A stretch of 64,000 nucleotides of DNA from Anisakis pegreffii (Eukaryota; Nematoda; Chromadorea; Rhabditida; Anisakidae): positions 98,850 through 162,849 of the forward strand of contig JAPYMA010000912.1 in the NCBI GenBank assembly GCA_035041965.1, written 5' to 3'. The position numbers and the translations under genes are program-made. Below the pieces are notes generated by a model. The model had not been told where the DNA came from. It searched no databases and saw nothing but the letters and a program-made list of their open reading frames with translations. Below, piece by piece: positions 37,970 through 50,562 of this stretch; the first letter of the stretch is position 1, and every line of letters starts with the position of its first letter.

Positions 37970-40900
37970 ATGGCGATATGGCTGATTGTTTTTCTTCTTA
38001 TCGCCCTTGTTCTTCTTATCAAAGTGATACACAAATTCACACATAATGGTGCTCAAGGAAATTATTTCATGCGAATGCACTGCTCTGGAACACCTAACGA
38101 AGCACCGTTGAATGAGCAGCAAATGCATGATATTCTACGTCAAGGTCTTTTCTGAGATTCACTGAAAATTTGACAATGTTTAACACTTTCAGAGTACACT
38201 TTGAATCTTTTTCGTCATTGACGCTCTTGTTGATTCAGCCGTTTTGTTGATTCAATTGACGGCACTTAAGTGATGTGATTTCAATGGTGAATGAGAGCAA
38301 TATGTGTCGTTTACCATCTTCCTTCATCACAAAACGAATACTTTCTCTTTGCTCAATGTTACTTTCCTGAAGTAGTCGTAATCTAACCGATAATTATCAT
38401 CTTTCATTGTGCCAACGAAGCATGAATATGAAGCAAATGAAACCGAATCAAAACCGAATTCACTACAGCGTTTCAATTGGTCAACGAGCATTCAGCTGCT
38501 TCATAAAAAGCTAAAACTGCATTTGCACCTGACTTCGAACGATTTCTGCAAAAAAACCTGGCATTAATATACCCATTCACATTTAAGATTTTCATCCTAG
38601 CAAAGTGCCATCTAATTTGGATATCATCGTAATCGGTAGTGGACTATGTGGATTAACAACTGCGAAGATTTTGGCTGCAGCAGGACGGAAGGTGTTGGTG
38701 TTGGAGCAACACGATCGCGCCGGTGGTTCATGTCATACATTCGAGTTGGACAGATTTGAATTTGACGTCGGTGTGTTCATTCGACTTTGCATTTTCCAAC
38801 ATCCATCTTCTCCAGATCATTACAAAAATATCCCGAACATATTCATGCAAGCCCAAACGTGAATATCATACGCTTCATTTCGTCCGTATAATTTCGATAT
38901 CTTTGATGCTTTCACTTGTTTCTCAATTGTCTTGTAATGTAATTCTTTTGCAATACCTTCTCAATCCATCCATATCGGTAAGTGGATTTTCTTGAGTAGA
39001 ACTCGACGACTGTCACTATAATTGAGTAAATGTGCTGATGAAAATGGCGCAGATAATAATCACTCATCCAATCGACATTGAGATGTTCATTCCAATTGTT
39101 GCCAATATGCTAAGAAGTAATCGTCGTGGTGCGTTGTTTTCTCAAAAGCGTGATTTAAACATCCTTATGCCTCAGTCACAAAATGATCCTCTGTCGAACA
39201 TGAACCATTCCCTTGCATTGCGATGAGAAAAATTTTCAGGTATGCATTACGCTCTACAAATGCGGCCACACAACGCATCTCACAAAATTTGTTGTGCTGT
39301 CACAGAATCGCAAATGACTTGGCAACCAATCGAAGATCCATTCGATGTGGTTTGTGCATTTGTCATCTTTGTTGTTTCGTGATATACATTCATATATCTG
39401 TAGCAAATTACAGCTAATTTGACATTAACAGCAATTCGTATTCCTCTCTTGGATCCGTTTCATCCGTCATCTTTCATCCTATGCATGATCATTTGATTTC
39501 AAAGTCTTTCGTGATATCGATTCATCCCATCATGACAAATTTAACATCTACAATGAATGAACACATACTCTTTGAACATCATCATCATCAGTGTAATTTC
39601 ATGATTGATAACGATAATTGCTTAAGATGATTATCGGTGATAAGCGCTATGAACATTTTGGAGGTAATTATAATGCTTTTTTCAAACAACTCAAAGAATG
39701 GTTTCCCGACGAGAGCGATAAAATCAGTGCATATGAACAACATCTTGGCGTGAGTTGTTTTCGTACTTCTGACTCGAATATCAAACAGTTAAAGAGTCTC
39801 GTGATTGTATCTCTCAGTGGTTCTCATAGGGGGTGAATTTACCCATTTTGGGTGACTTGGAGATGTCAAGGGGTAATGGAGGGGGTCAGGAAATCAGTGT
39901 TTTGTGCAAATAGTCATCTGAGCATAACATGAGCAATTTCTGTATTTAACATGGGGAGGAGGATAACGGCGTCCTACCAGATCATGATGGGGGTAATGGA
40001 GCACCAGAACATGAGAACCAGTGTTATATCTGATCGTTTTGAAGATCAGCCGAGAAACTCGGATCGTAATCGCTCAATCAAACTGAAACGCATTGTAAAA
40101 TTAACTTTTGCACTCCCATTTTGCGCAGTACAATTCAACTGCTTAAAAGGATCTGATTACATAAACGAGGACCACAAAATCGAAATGCTCCCATTGGAAG
40201 CGAAAGAACATTACGTTAAATTATAACGAAGTATTCATCGATTTACAAATCGAGCGTTTCTTCCAGATTAGCTATCCTATTCAAATGTATTTTCAAAATG
40301 CTTCTTTCAATAAGAGGAATCATCTTTAAGCAATGCTTGGGTGAGGCAATCTGGTGGTTTCGCATCAAATTCATTCCAATTTTCATCACTCGCTTATTGA
40401 TCAAGTCTGGTTTGCTGGATTTGATCACGAAAATGCGCAAACATATCGCTCAAACGCTTCAACAATCAATGCAACAATTCGGTTTCAGCAAACAACTTCA
40501 AGCAGTGTGCTCATATTACTGCGTGAATTATGGTAACATTCTTGCTTGAGTTACTAGCATTCGTTTCATCAATTGCTGCTGTTATTAAGGAAATATTCCA
40601 TTCTCAGTAAAGACTACATTGATTTAAACAGAAAGGAGATAGGGAGGGTATTGATTAGGATTTGCAAGGCGATAACGGATTTGGATACGGCGAATTCGCA
40701 GCATCGCTCCTCCTGTAACAATGATCATTTCAGGCATACAACCGAATCGTGCCTCATTCCTTCAACACTGGTTATTCTTCCCGAAAAATGGGAGTTTTCC
40801 CGTTGGTGGCACAGCCAAAATGACCTCGCATATCGTTCGCTCAATTGAAAAGTTCGCTGGAAGTGTTCTGGTCCGAGCTGAAGTGAAACAAATTGTGTTC

Positions 40901-43225
40901 GAGAACGGAAAAGTTAAAGGTGACCATCCAACTCAACAAATTACTCAGCAATAACCAAAAGTCTTTGATTTAACTAAAGAATTTTGCAACTGATTGTGAT
41001 GCATTGTATTCGCTTTCAAATAAGCTTTCATTTCATCGATCAGTGATAATTATTGTGACAAGTATTCTACATCATCTCAATTTTCATCACTGAAATTTTC
41101 ATGAACTGATAACTGCAAATGAATGATCTCAACATTTTCGGTCTCATATAATCGATGCACATTTCAGGCGTTTTGGTGAATTACGGTAAATCAGGTTATT
41201 TCATTGAGTGTGCCACTGTTATTTCAACTGTCCCTCTGGTACGCCTTTTTCAAGATCTATTGCCGAAGGAAATCGCTCTCAAGTCAGGTATGTTTCTTCA
41301 ACAAGAACTAATGAGTTCAGTCACTCGCCTGCCTGCTGCCTGCCTTACTTTCGATTTCATCCGTCGTTAACCGTGGCTGTTTTAGCTAACGTTCTAATAT
41401 TTTGGGAATTTCATTTGATTCGCCGCACATTCATTTCGATGAACGTTTCAAATCAAGAAAATCACCATGAAGGTCAAACAAATGGAATTGAACAGTCCCG
41501 TTTCATAGGAACACTGAAACGGTGACAAATTGAAACGATATGACGATAAACAACTTGATGTTTTAAGACGTTTCTAAGGCTGTTAATCAGTTGAATGCTG
41601 CCAGCAGTCCGAAGGTAGCCGCATTTCAAGTGTATCTTGGATTGAATGGCTCACAAGAGGATCTCAAGCTTCCGTCGAATAATTATTTCCTGTACAAAAG
41701 CAACGAACCCACGGCTGCAGATGATTATTTGCGGTTAGAGTTTTCGTTCAGTCGAAATTACTTGTGAGAGAATTTGCGCAATTGTCCACCAACCAGTCTT
41801 TAGCAGATACGCGATTCGTTTCGCAATAAATCATCGAAATTCACCGTTTTTAATGAAATATTGTTTGATTGAATCTTACAATTGGCAAGGTTTCGCATAA
41901 AAACAATTTCTGGACATAGTGAAGTGTGATGCATTGATCATCAGTGCTTAAACGAGTTCGAGGGCAGAAATTTTTCGAATGTTTTGCGTTTATTGCAGTT
42001 TGTCCGCCGATGAAGCTGTCAAGTACGGATGTCCTCCGTTTATTTATGTCACATTCCCATCGGCAAAAGATCCAAAATGGGACGATAGACATCCAGGTGA
42101 ATCCAACTGCATAATTCCAATTAGTTCGTAATGTTCAAATTTCAAATTGAGGCAGTTTTGAGTGAAATATTACTGCCCTCATTTTCTTTGCGATCATCCT
42201 GCGATCGATCTACATTCGTTTCATTTAATGATAAAGTCGGAAAATCGGTTAAGGCGTATCAACATGTCAGCTAATAACAATTACAAACCCGGAGTGGTTC
42301 GAACAATTTCGAGATAAATCAACGAAGAAATCACAGAAACGACTCAACAAGGACGATTATCTGCAGCTGAAAAACGCTTTTGCTGAGATTATGATCGAGC
42401 GCCTTAGTGAACTATTTCCACAGTATGCAAAGGAGGTAATTTGTGAATCGTTTCTAGTAATGTGCCCTATTTTAATGACCATATTTTCAGTGTAATTATA
42501 ATACTTTTGTCCCTAATTAGCGCTACTCTAATTGCGAAGTGTTTCATGTTGATGTCAACTACAAATGCTTGTAGTTTGATAGATGATAATAATATACTCT
42601 GATTTGTTCTTATCGTACGCTAACATGCATTTACTTTGCAGATAATTTTTAGCGAAAGCTCAACATCTCTTTCACAACAATATTATATGCAAAATGATTA
42701 TGGAGAACTCTATTCGTTGCCACACACAGTCGACAGATTCAAATCGGATGTATGGACGGAACTGAGACACAAATGCGATATCCCAGGGCTTATACTCTCT
42801 GGTAGGTGCTTAGGTTGAAGGGGTTTCTTGATCGCTGTGGTGATTAGTGGCGTATTTCATAGATATGAGAGACAACCATCAAAAGTGAGAAGATTCCTCG
42901 AATCCTGGACGGGAATTGAATTCCATTAATTAAAACGTAATTCAATGAATCTGCTCTCCCATCAAACACTAACTTAAATACTTACAATTCAAATGATAAA
43001 TTATCAAATCTCAACAGTAGCAGTAACATGGAACAAATGAAATAAGATGGAACAAATTAAGTAACGAAACGTTGAATTCTAGGTCAGGATGTGATGTTTT
43101 GTGGTGTGACCAGTGCACTACACAACGGCTTGTTAACGGCTCAAGCAATTCTCAAGGGAGACCTTCTCAAAGATCTGGATAAAGCTGTTCGGCTACAGAC
43201 CGAAAATGTCGAAAAATCCGAATAA
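37970..43225 (+). CDS. RETSAT: Retinol saturase-like FAD/NAD-dependent oxidoreductase
   Basis: It belongs to the RETSAT/carotenoid isomerase (CrtISO) family. The vertebrate enzyme saturates the 13-14 double bond of all-trans-retinol in the ER membrane; the nematode substrate is not established. Twelve exons (37970-38144, 38588-38770, 39240-39349, 39627-39749, 40331-40532, 40734-40919, 41168-41287, 41568-41733, 41999-42096, 42254-42435, 42642-42801, 43083-43225) sum to exactly 616 codons (615 residues; human about 610). Residues 1-20 form a hydrophobic anchor. The dinucleotide fold is IIVIGSGLCG (G75-x-G77-x-x-G80) with the strand-2 acidic residue in LVLEQH. Further family landmarks are CHTF, MHYALQM, YGIQPNRASF, FPVGGTAKM, FPSAKDPKWDDR and the C-terminal SGQDVMFCGVTSALHNG. 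Five of eleven acceptors are AAG. The fourth intron holds a hAT-like element. Nothing indicates a broken gene. Confidence 0.93.
39815..40023 (+). mobile_element. hAT-like non-autonomous element in RETSAT intron 4
   Basis: 209 bp running from CAGTGGTTCTCATAGG to ATGAGAACCAGTG, with inverted ends and no coding capacity. Flanking octamers GTATCTCT and TTATATCT match at six of eight positions, consistent with an aged 8-bp hAT target duplication. The block TTACCCATTTTGGGTGA is shared with the copies at 12420, 13075 and 43471. Confidence 0.8.
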
Positions 43226-43404
43226 TATCACGTACCGAATAATATCACATACCTAACAATAATAATACCTCTATTCTCTTCTATGTTATGAAATCGCTTG
43301 CTACCATTTGTATTCTGCTTGATTTAAAAATAATCTTTAGCATGTTGAATCGCTTATTCTACGTATCCGTGATTAAATATCCGCTGTTATTATATTGTCA
43401 ATTG

Positions 43405-43410
43405 AATAAA
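43405..43410 (+). terminator. Candidate polyadenylation signal of RETSAT
   Basis: AATAAA lies 180 bases after the stop codon. Confidence 0.5.
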
Positions 43411-43470
43411 AATTCCAAAGAATTACACTTGTTTGTCTGTCAACTCAAAGAGCAACTGCATTGATTAGAG

Positions 43471-43667
43471 CATGGGTCCCTATAGGAAGAGAGGGAAAAT
43501 CACCCATTTCTGGGTAACTTGGGGTATCAGAGGGTAATGGAGGGGTGGGGAAATTAGTTCTGACGTTATGCGTGGAACCAGTAAATTATTGTAGCGGGGA
43601 GGGGGGAGGTGTGACGGTCAGTCAGACTATCAAAGTAGTATGGAGCACCCGAGTGTGGGCACCACTG
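43471..43667 (+). mobile_element. hAT-like non-autonomous element downstream of RETSAT
   Basis: 197 bp, same family and orientation as 39815-40023. It starts CATGGGTCCCTATAGG and ends GGGCACCACTG. Flanking octamers GATTAGAG and CATTGGAG match at six of eight positions, again fitting an 8-bp target duplication. Confidence 0.75.
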
Positions 43668-44493
43668 CATTGGAGGTATGCAACAAGAATTGTTAGAAAC
43701 AAATTTACTGAATGCTCCGTCTCATGCACCTTGAGAGGTGATACGGACTGGTGCGATGAACGCTGCATCATGATTTTAGCTAAAAATCTGTGGAATTCAT
43801 GTGAAAATATTAGCAAATTCTTAATTTTATTCTTTTCAACAGTGCTGAACATCTTGAAACCACTGCGATTCAAATGGTTGTTAGCATATTTGTTATAATG
43901 TCAGTTATTGAAAAGATCGTCGAATTCATTGCCCATCAACGAATGATCATGTTCTCCACTTTTCTACTCGTGATCTATCGCAATGATCAATGCATTCTGG
44001 AAATATTATCAGATTTCTTCACGAATACTTCTGATTTCTTCAATTTTGTGCTGCTTTCTAGTGGCTTCTTCCTTTCAGATCGTCAGCTGCTAGGAAACGA
44101 ATTTCGTTGAAATCGTTCGTCCACAGGTTCGAACGGCTTATCTTAGTGCATCGTGCACAGCTTAAAAAATTACGATGATTTCATGAAATTGTATCCTGTT
44201 TTAGAGGAGCAATATCGATATTTGCATAAATTTTGCGTCATTTTCCTCTTATGCTCATTACTTTCATACCTGTGAACATCATTTTCTGGTTTTGTTAACC
44301 GGAACCCAAAATTTAAGCGATTAACGTGTGATGAATTTCATTATAATGGTTGATGATGCATCGTTAATTTCATAATCTTTTCAGTTCTATCTCAAGCGGA
44401 TTCTTCACTGGTGGATTTTTGGATCAAGGGAACGATACGCCGATAGTGACTATAAGTGAAACCTGCTGAAGTGTCGTCGTTCTTTATTATTTT

Positions 44494-47400
44494 ATGGAAT
44501 CCATATTGTTCGAAAAGGTATGTGCGCATTGAACATAAATTTTTAATTCATGCTTTATTATGTTCATTCAGTATGACTCATAAGATTTGCTTGCTTATTA
44601 TGAATGTATCATTCTGATTTTCATTCAAAACTTGTGCATCACATCGCCGAAATAATGATAGGCGTATATTTTCCGTCAAATCCAAAGAAACCATTACTCC
44701 ATGTAACCGATAATGCGGCATGCCTTCGGTATTTGAGAGTTTGCAGCTGTCCATTGAAACATGAGTAAAAGGCAACGTAATTTATCATTCTAGTATTGGA
44801 ATTAGCTGTATGTGAGTAGTGAATGCCACTGAAATCACAACGAAGTAACCGTATTTGTCAATGTAAAAATTTCAGCAAGAGGCTTCATTATGTGCACAAC
44901 ATGCACTGAATATGCTACTGCAAGGCTCCTACTTTAGCGCAGTGGATCTGGCCGAAATTGCCCGTGAATTGGATGCTAGAGAGAGTGTTGTCATGGGCGC
45001 AGACTCGAGTCGAAGTTATAATATGGACGATTCGGGGTTCTTCTCAATACAGGTAGATTTAATCTAATGTCGTTTTTTCACTTCAATTACACTAGCTACC
45101 GTGATGGCACAACTGCTCTCGCATACTTTCAATCTATTGAAATTTTTGGTCGAATAAGTGTGTTGAGAATCTTAATTCTACAAATTAAGATTCTCAACAA
45201 CAACAACAAAAAAGAGAATCTTAATTCTTCATTGAAGGATTATGCCAGGTTCGGCTGAGGTAGTTATCTATACTTATATATGTCGTGCTGAGGTACAACT
45301 TCTTAAAATCACAGCGTCCTGAATGAAATATTCGGATCTTGCATCATGATGGTTCCTTGCAGTTGTTTAGGTTGTGCATGTGCTTTTTGTTATCAAGTAT
45401 ATTCTTTTCAGGTTATCGCTGAAGCATTGAAAGTTTTTAATTTAGAACTTGTACCGCTCACTAGTCCGAATGCTGCTCAATATCGTGAAAATCCTATGTG
45501 AGTCTATTTTCCTGCTGCATTTCAGTAACCGTTCAAATACTATGTCCAGTTGTGCATTAATTTATGATGTGAAATCAAGTTAGTTCCGTCTCATTGAGAT
45601 TCCAAGGTATACTGTGTGAATAGCAGCAATAATATTGTGGTCAATCATACTTCAATTGATGAGTTTCCAAATATTGAACTGGTTTATATCATATAGTATT
45701 TAAAATATGATTACCTGATAAATGTTACCTGGATTACCTGGATTGGCCAGGCTATCAAACGCTTGTAACGTTACTGGCCACAATGCACACGTTTCCGTGC
45801 ACATTGTTTTAGCCTCAATTTACACTACCCCGCTGGCTAGGCGAGCAGGCCAACCGAACGAACACAACCGAGTAATTAACTAGTTGCCATGAATATTTTG
45901 CGTAATTAATCGTAGCCAAATATCAATCCAATAGATAATCATAACTCTAGTAATATAAATAATCCGCCGATCGCCGGCAGTGATTGACAAAACAACCACT
46001 CGACATCCAAGTAACAGTATTACTTGATTAATGTGATCATGATTATTGCAAGCTTTCATTGTTGAAACGTCGCAGTTGAGTTTTGCTGATTACAGATTAG
46101 GCCGTGCTTATATATGCAATTTGAATGAACATTGGTTTGCGGTTCGTCGTTTCGGATTCCAATGGTTTACGCTCAATTCACTTCTATCAACGCCGCGACT
46201 CATTTCTGATACTTATTTGAGTCTGTTCTTTGCTCAATTGGCTAATGATGGTTAGCAACATTGATTTTCTTAATGTTACTAAAATATGTATAGAACGTAA
46301 CGTTTGAACTGGAAACAACGCATGAGTTTTGCCTGCCATTTCAATGGTGCTGTTATCAGAGTACTGAAACAATTCGAGAATTTCAAAAAGATAGGATAAT
46401 TGAAGTGTTTCAAATGCGAGATGATGGTTCAGGCTATTCGATATTCCTTGTGGATGGAGAGCTGCCAGCGTGTACGGCCGACGAGGTGCTTTTGAAATGT
46501 CCCGTGGATCCGTCGTTAGCGAGTCGTAGTGAACCGATTCGTGAAGATCAACAACAAGATCCGGATCTAGCAAGAGCAATTGCTTTATCTTTATCGAAGG
46601 TGTTTTATCACTTATTCACGATGCTCGATCATATGCTTGATGAATTGCAACTTTGCGTTAAGCACGCGTTATTCCTGAAATTTCGATTGTATTCTCGAAT
46701 TCATGTTTGCGTTCTTTTGTTTTTATTTGCATGGCAAAGTGATTGTTTGAAGGAAGGTGAAGGTGGTGCTGAGCACAGTGCAAGTGTAGCACAAGAAGAC
46801 GACGAATTGCGTAAAGCGTTGGAAACGAGTCGACGATTGATCGACGATGATGACCACTCTTTACAGGTTGATCAGAATTTTCAAAGTTAACTCTGTTATC
46901 ACTCATCGATCAAATATTTCCGTTGTAAAGCCGTGATGAATTTGTGCCAATGATTCGATGCAATGGAATATCCTCGTAATTAGGAACTGATGACGCAGAT
47001 AACGTTTGTTTGAGCTATGAGATAGAATGATATCAAGATATTCTTTTCAGTGTTATGATGTGTACGGGTATGGTGTGAGTGTGATTGTGACATTAGCGGT
47101 CTGATTGTGTCATATTTCAGCAAGCATTACGTGAGAGTATGCGGGATGTACCAACCGGCTCTGAACTGACTGAACAAGAGGAAGAAATGGATCGTCAGTT
47201 GCAACGTGCCCTGCAAATGAGTCTCGAGCAGAATCTACCGGATCCGTGCACGGTGGCCGGTGGCTCGGGACTATCCGGTAACACGACCAAACAACTGATT
47301 AGTAGATTTGAGAAATCTGGAGAGGTTGAGCGGTGTTCTGATCCTAAAGTACCGCTAAGTGTTAAAGAGTCGTCTTGTGAAGCCACTAGCAGTAGTTGTT

Positions 47401-47603
47401 TCAGTGGAACTAAGATTGTAGGCGGATGCATTAAGAATCCGAAAGGTTTAGTTGACACCGATGAATCAATGGATATAAAAGATGAAGTAGGTCCGGATGG
47501 TGCAACGAAACCTACGGATTCCGAAGAAAGTGCATTCAGAAGTGCAGATTCATCGGAGGTGCGTAAACAGCGTGAACAATTTTTGAAGCGTTTCGATAAG
47601 TAG
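44494..47603 (+). CDS. ATXN3: Ataxin-3 deubiquitinase (Josephin domain plus ubiquitin-interacting motifs)
   Basis: It is a cysteine protease that trims ubiquitin chains and works with the VCP/p97 machinery. Seven exons (44494-44517, 44876-45052, 45412-45497, 46096-46250, 46433-46599, 46753-46866, 47121-47603) sum to exactly 402 codons (401 residues; human about 361). The Josephin domain spans residues 1-175 with the full triad: Cys14 in SLCAQH, His108 in NEHWFAVRR and Asn123 in TLNSLL. Downstream are UIM-like helices DPDLARAIALSLSK, DDELRKALETS, HSLQQALRES and DRQLQRALQMSLEQ. Some share the A-x-x-x-S core, which suggests up to four motifs. The last residues VRKQREQFLKRF align with the conserved helix preceding the human polyglutamine tract, but there is no glutamine tract here. 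Exon 6 is bounded by an unusual GAAG acceptor and intron 5 stays open in frame, so a longer isoform retaining that intron is possible. Confidence 0.95.
45162..45198. repeat. Perfect hairpin in ataxin-3 intron 2
   Basis: GTTGAGAATCTTAATT and its exact complement flank a short loop. A third, partial copy of the same arm lies at 45214-45229. It is only about 110 bases after the exon 2 donor. Confidence 0.85.
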
Positions 47604-48537
47604 TAGGTGATCGACGGACACAGAAGTAGTCATGATTATTCATGGCGGAATTAAAACGAAATTTCTTCATTCTTTGACAAAATTATGAATGACAATTTTT
47701 AGGGAATTCTGTCATCTGATTCAGCAAAAATTTTGTGCGGATTTGAATCAAAATTGTTGAGGAAATTTTATTGATTCATAGATTAATAGATATGGGAATT
47801 TCGGTTTAAGGTGAATGATTAATCGTAAGAGAAGGCAAAATTTGAATGCGGATGAGTGAATAGCTGCACGTGAATAAATCATATTTGTCACAGTTCTCAC
47901 TGTTCGAGATGTTCGATATTGGCTTATTTATGTGTCTTCGTGCAGCATCTGATAGAGTGCAGAATTTCGGATTGCTTATGAGATTCTGAGACGAGTGCTT
48001 CCCCAAATATGCTCTGATCATCAATTTTTAATCTAAACATTCATATATATTGCTTCTTCCTCATCGTAGAATATTAACATGCATAATATGGTTATGCTCA
48101 TTTATGAAATTGTTTTGTTTTGTTTGTGTACAATAAGTAATATGCATTGCTTTCTGAAATAAATGACTGAATTATTTTTTGAATTGTTATTTTCAACTTT
48201 TGAAATATTTTATTTCGCGTTGGTCTGCTACACAACAGTTTTTGTGTGTAAAACCATTGCCTGCGTGTGAAGCAAAGGCATTATACTTATGGCATGTGTT
48301 GTGATGATCTTTCTTTTATCAATAGTATTCCGATAGAAAATTGTTGAGAAAGTCATTTGTTGCTGCTAATTTGTTATGCAATTGAGTTATTTTGAATGTG
48401 TGATATTTTCATCTGAATTAATCTGGATTATTGCTGATTAGGAGAAGAAGTTGAGTGGAGTGTGTCGATTGTGTGATTGAGCCGAAATGACTGTATAGGA
48501 ATATTCGGTTATATGTCAGTCAGCTGGCGGGCGTATT
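47604..48537. other. Intergenic region ataxin-3 to MED28
   Basis: No exon is seen. It carries the ataxin-3 3' UTR with AATAAA at 48158-48163 and the promoter or trans-splice region of the next gene. Confidence 0.55.
48158..48163 (+). terminator. Candidate polyadenylation signal of ataxin-3
   Basis: AATAAA lies 555 bases after the stop; no closer canonical hexamer was noticed. Confidence 0.4.
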
Positions 48538-50562
48538 ATGGCAACACTCTCTGAATTGATCACAGCAAGCGACGATACACCTCCGTCATCACAACTTGGC
48601 CAAGCAGCGATCCCTCATCATCATACCGGTTTGTTGAAATCGACTTTTATTCATCACCCGTCTTTTTTGATTCTCAAGTAGTACGTATCTAGCCGTGTAG
48701 GACTGATTGGTTTCTTAAAAGATATTTGAAATCCTCATCTCCTATAACTGATTTGATCAGAACTTACACTCTTAATCAACTCGATATGTTTGCCATATGT
48801 CGAAAAATTGGGGCGAATATTTAAGAGTGAAGAAGTTTCAAAGTATGTTTGAATTCATTTTACGAACCGTCATGATCAGTTGTTTATCAATGAATTTGAT
48901 CACGTAGAGTCGGAATAAACTAAGTGTGTATGGAAGTGATTTCGAAATTGAATCATTTCAATTCATCCAGTTGTTTTCAGGTGTCAGTATGCAACAACCC
49001 GGTGGAATGCTATCAGCCTCACAACAACAACAACAACAGCAGCAGCAACAACAATCGTCATCATCGAATTTGATGCGAATGCAACCAGATGAGACGGCGA
49101 CTGGTAGTCCTAACGTGGATCGAATGCCTCAGCTGAAGCAATTGATGCTGAGTGCAGACGAAGATATTACTAGACCGTCACAAACATTCCCAGCGCCAAT
49201 TGTACGTGATGAAAGAATTTGCACTTGTTGTTTTTTGATCATCCAGTTCTATTCGATTACATTTGGAATGAACATTCATAAGGGTTCACCGAAATATTTC
49301 GATTGATATAAGTGAGTGTATTTTGATAATGTAATACGACTAAGATTGTTGATGCATCAGACTATTTTTGAATAATGTTCAGCGAACGGCCGAAGAGTGT
49401 GTTGATGATCTGCTAAGTGAAGGCGCTCCACCAGATTCTGCACTGGGTCAAGCGGTTGATAATTTGTTCGTTTCCTGGAATCAATTGATTCTCGATCTTT
49501 CGGCACGTCCCGGTTTTACAGTACCCACAGCCGAGCATATCAAGGAGGTGGCCGAATGCACCATTCGACAGGTAATGTTGATTTCTGGAATAATGATAGT
49601 ATCACTTATAATAATAATTATTATTATGACAGTGTAATAATCACAATAATAATAATAATAATAATAATAATATTGGTACACCACTCGGTTTTGAGCAAAA
49701 CTTTCCTCCGCGAAAAGGAAGTTTTGCTCGAAACCAAGTGTTGAACCAATATCATTAATGTTCTGATTGTGAGCCTGAGCCAGGCTATGATCCGGCTTAT
49801 ATCTATTATCTAATAATAATGATGGTAATAGTGAATGACGATGGTAAATGATAAGAAAAAACTGACATTAATAATAGTAGTGATGATAATGCTGGATATG
49901 TTACGATGGATCACAGTGGTGATGGCTGTAAAACAAGATTCATCTTGTGGATCAATTATGATGTTTAGAATTTCAAGCAGTTATGATATTAATGTTTCGT
50001 TGGAATCAGATTTAGTGTAGTTATAATGATTGTTGCAGTTGAAAGATTCATGTCAAGAGCTGACCGGTGAACTAGCAAAAGTTGGTTTGGAATGGCGATT
50101 ATCACATCCTGAGGAAGCGTTAGCAGAGGTGCTTGTTTTTGTTATGTGTGCTTGTTGTGGTGGAGTATGTAACACTCTTCAAAACTTTTTTGTCTGTTCG
50201 TGAATTAAGATTGTTTGAAGTGATGTGAAATTTATATGCAGTGATGAGTTGAATGATTTTCATTGCATAATATGCATTCTATCATCAAGTGGTTTTCATT
50301 GATTCAACAAAATTTGAAGCATTCAACTGTCAGCTCTTAATGCGGTGCTCAGAATTATGATGTGAGTTGAAGTCATCAAAGCGAGGAATATTTGATCAGC
50401 TAGTAAAGAGGTGTGAATGTCTATCGGTAATGTGCTAAAATTCAGGATTTGACTAATTACGATCAAGCAATCATGCGGCAGCAAACGTTAATTGGACGAG
50501 CGGCCGGTATTATGCAAAGGCGATTGGACGATTTCGCTAATGAATCCTCATCGGAGTTGTGA
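48538..50562 (+). CDS. MED28: Probable Mediator complex subunit 28
   Basis: Five exons (48538-48628, 48981-49201, 49383-49571, 50039-50128, 50446-50562) sum to exactly 236 codons (235 residues). Residues 1-100 are low-complexity, with a run of 11 glutamines encoded by mixed CAA and CAG, then serines. The second half is helical and resembles MED28: VDNLFVSWNQL, a long helix with DSCQELTGELAKVGLEW, the HPEEALAEDL segment like the PEQ-EDV segment of the human protein, then MRQQTLIGRAAGIMQRRLD. If correct it acts in the Mediator head/middle contacting RNA polymerase II. Identity rests on pattern resemblance only; another small coiled-coil Mediator subunit is the main alternative. Intron 3 carries an ATA microsatellite and a hairpin. 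Confidence 0.55.
49611..49672. repeat. ATA/AAT microsatellite in MED28 intron 3
   Basis: A run of AAT and ATT triplets is interrupted once. The antisense open frame full of tyrosines is an artefact of this repeat. Confidence 0.85.
49671..49752. repeat. Long hairpin in MED28 intron 3
   Basis: Two arms of about 38 bases (49671-49708 and 49716-49752) both beginning, read inward, with ATATTGGT and sharing GAGCAAAACTT. They pair with few mismatches around a loop of about 7 bases, directly abutting the microsatellite. This could be a palindromic mobile element. Confidence 0.8.

Larger units (their letters stand above)
43226..44493. other. Intergenic region RETSAT to ataxin-3
   Basis: It contains the RETSAT polyadenylation signal and a hAT-like element. 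Plus-strand open frames at 43545-43898 and 43874-44110 run out of that element and show no domain. The ataxin-3 promoter should lie in 43670-44490. Confidence 0.55.

Noticed and set aside
40627..40733. Possible extra RETSAT exon before 40734
   Set aside because: Including it breaks the strong match between YGIQPNRASF and the family; the exon 5 to exon 6 junction is already in phase.
43545..44110. Plus-strand open frames downstream of RETSAT
   Set aside because: They begin inside the hAT-like element and show no protein features.
49481..49684. Minus-strand open frame with a tyrosine run
   Set aside because: Produced by the ATA/AAT microsatellite and antisense of a MED28 exon.
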